In this document: positions 63,986 through 64,000 of the stretch, piece after piece | Layout: each line of letters starts with the position of its first letter | Position numbering within the stretch: position 1 is the first letter of the stretch | Assembly: GCA_009760855.2 (NCBI GenBank) | Contig: WPIO01000005.1 | Coordinates: 10,312,501 to 10,376,500, forward strand | Length of the DNA: 64,000 nt | Origin: Cristatella mucedo | Lineage: Eukaryota > Bryozoa > Phylactolaemata > Cristatellidae | Direction: 5' to 3' | Made by a program: the position numbers and the translations under genes | Notes under the pieces: generated by a model | The model's input: the letters and a program-made list of their open reading frames with translations, nothing else | What the model was told of the DNA's origin: nothing | Databases searched by the model: none

Positions 63986-64000
63986 AAGGATTTTTCTAGC

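Overview
This window looks like nuclear DNA from an animal, most likely an invertebrate. It has GT-AG introns with consistent phases, L2/CR1-type non-LTR retrotransposons, tRNA-derived SINEs, a Tc1/mariner remnant, long dinucleotide microsatellites and GC-rich patches in which CpG is not depleted. I see no bacterial-style operons, rRNA genes, CRISPR arrays or phage modules. The species cannot be named from the sequence alone. Most open reading frames here are chance or transposon-derived; at this base composition frames of about 100 codons are expected by chance, so length was not used as evidence.

Host genes, all on the minus strand. (1) Positions 10824-24552 hold the 3' end of a gene for a single-pass membrane protein. 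Four exons join in frame: a Cys-bearing, then Ser/Ala/Gly-rich ectodomain exon, a 67-base exon that is almost entirely a transmembrane helix, an acidic tyrosine-bearing cytoplasmic exon, and a last exon with an NPFF motif and the stop codon. Two cysteine-rich exons at 34837-35287 fit in phase upstream and may belong to the same gene, which would then span about 24.5 kb. (2) Positions 271-2760 hold six candidate exons with matching phases. They encode a region that resembles, by eye, the end of a REJ (receptor for egg jelly / polycystin-type) module followed by a cysteine-rich segment. This gene runs off the left edge.

Mobile DNA fills much of the rest. Family A is a LINE with a 3' hairpin and an (ATTAC)n tail; there are about a dozen copies, several nearly identical and so recent. 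Family B is an L2-like LINE with a different 3' hairpin and a (TTATTA)n tail; there are about twenty copies, many only 40-100 bases long. Two tRNA-derived SINE families occur: S1 (about 160 bp, at least seven copies) and S2, whose 3' end is the LINE-B tail. A roughly 0.9-kb DNA transposon (4283-5190) has long inverted arrays of 14-base phrases, and a broken Tc1/mariner lies at 5640-6480.

Layout: 0-7 kb, candidate REJ-like gene with DNA transposons and a LINE; 8-10 kb, longest LINE-B copy; 10.8-35.3 kb, membrane-protein gene with large repeat-filled introns; 35.5-43.7 kb, LINE and SINE debris and a 175-bp TA microsatellite; 44-46.7 kb, 47.8-48.1 kb, 52.4-52.8 kb, 57-58 kb and 60-62.9 kb, GC-rich CpG-containing patches with no supported gene; 48.6-56.6 kb, nested LINE/SINE insertions; 58.2-58.5 kb, a long GA microsatellite; the last kilobase is AT-rich with a small minisatellite.
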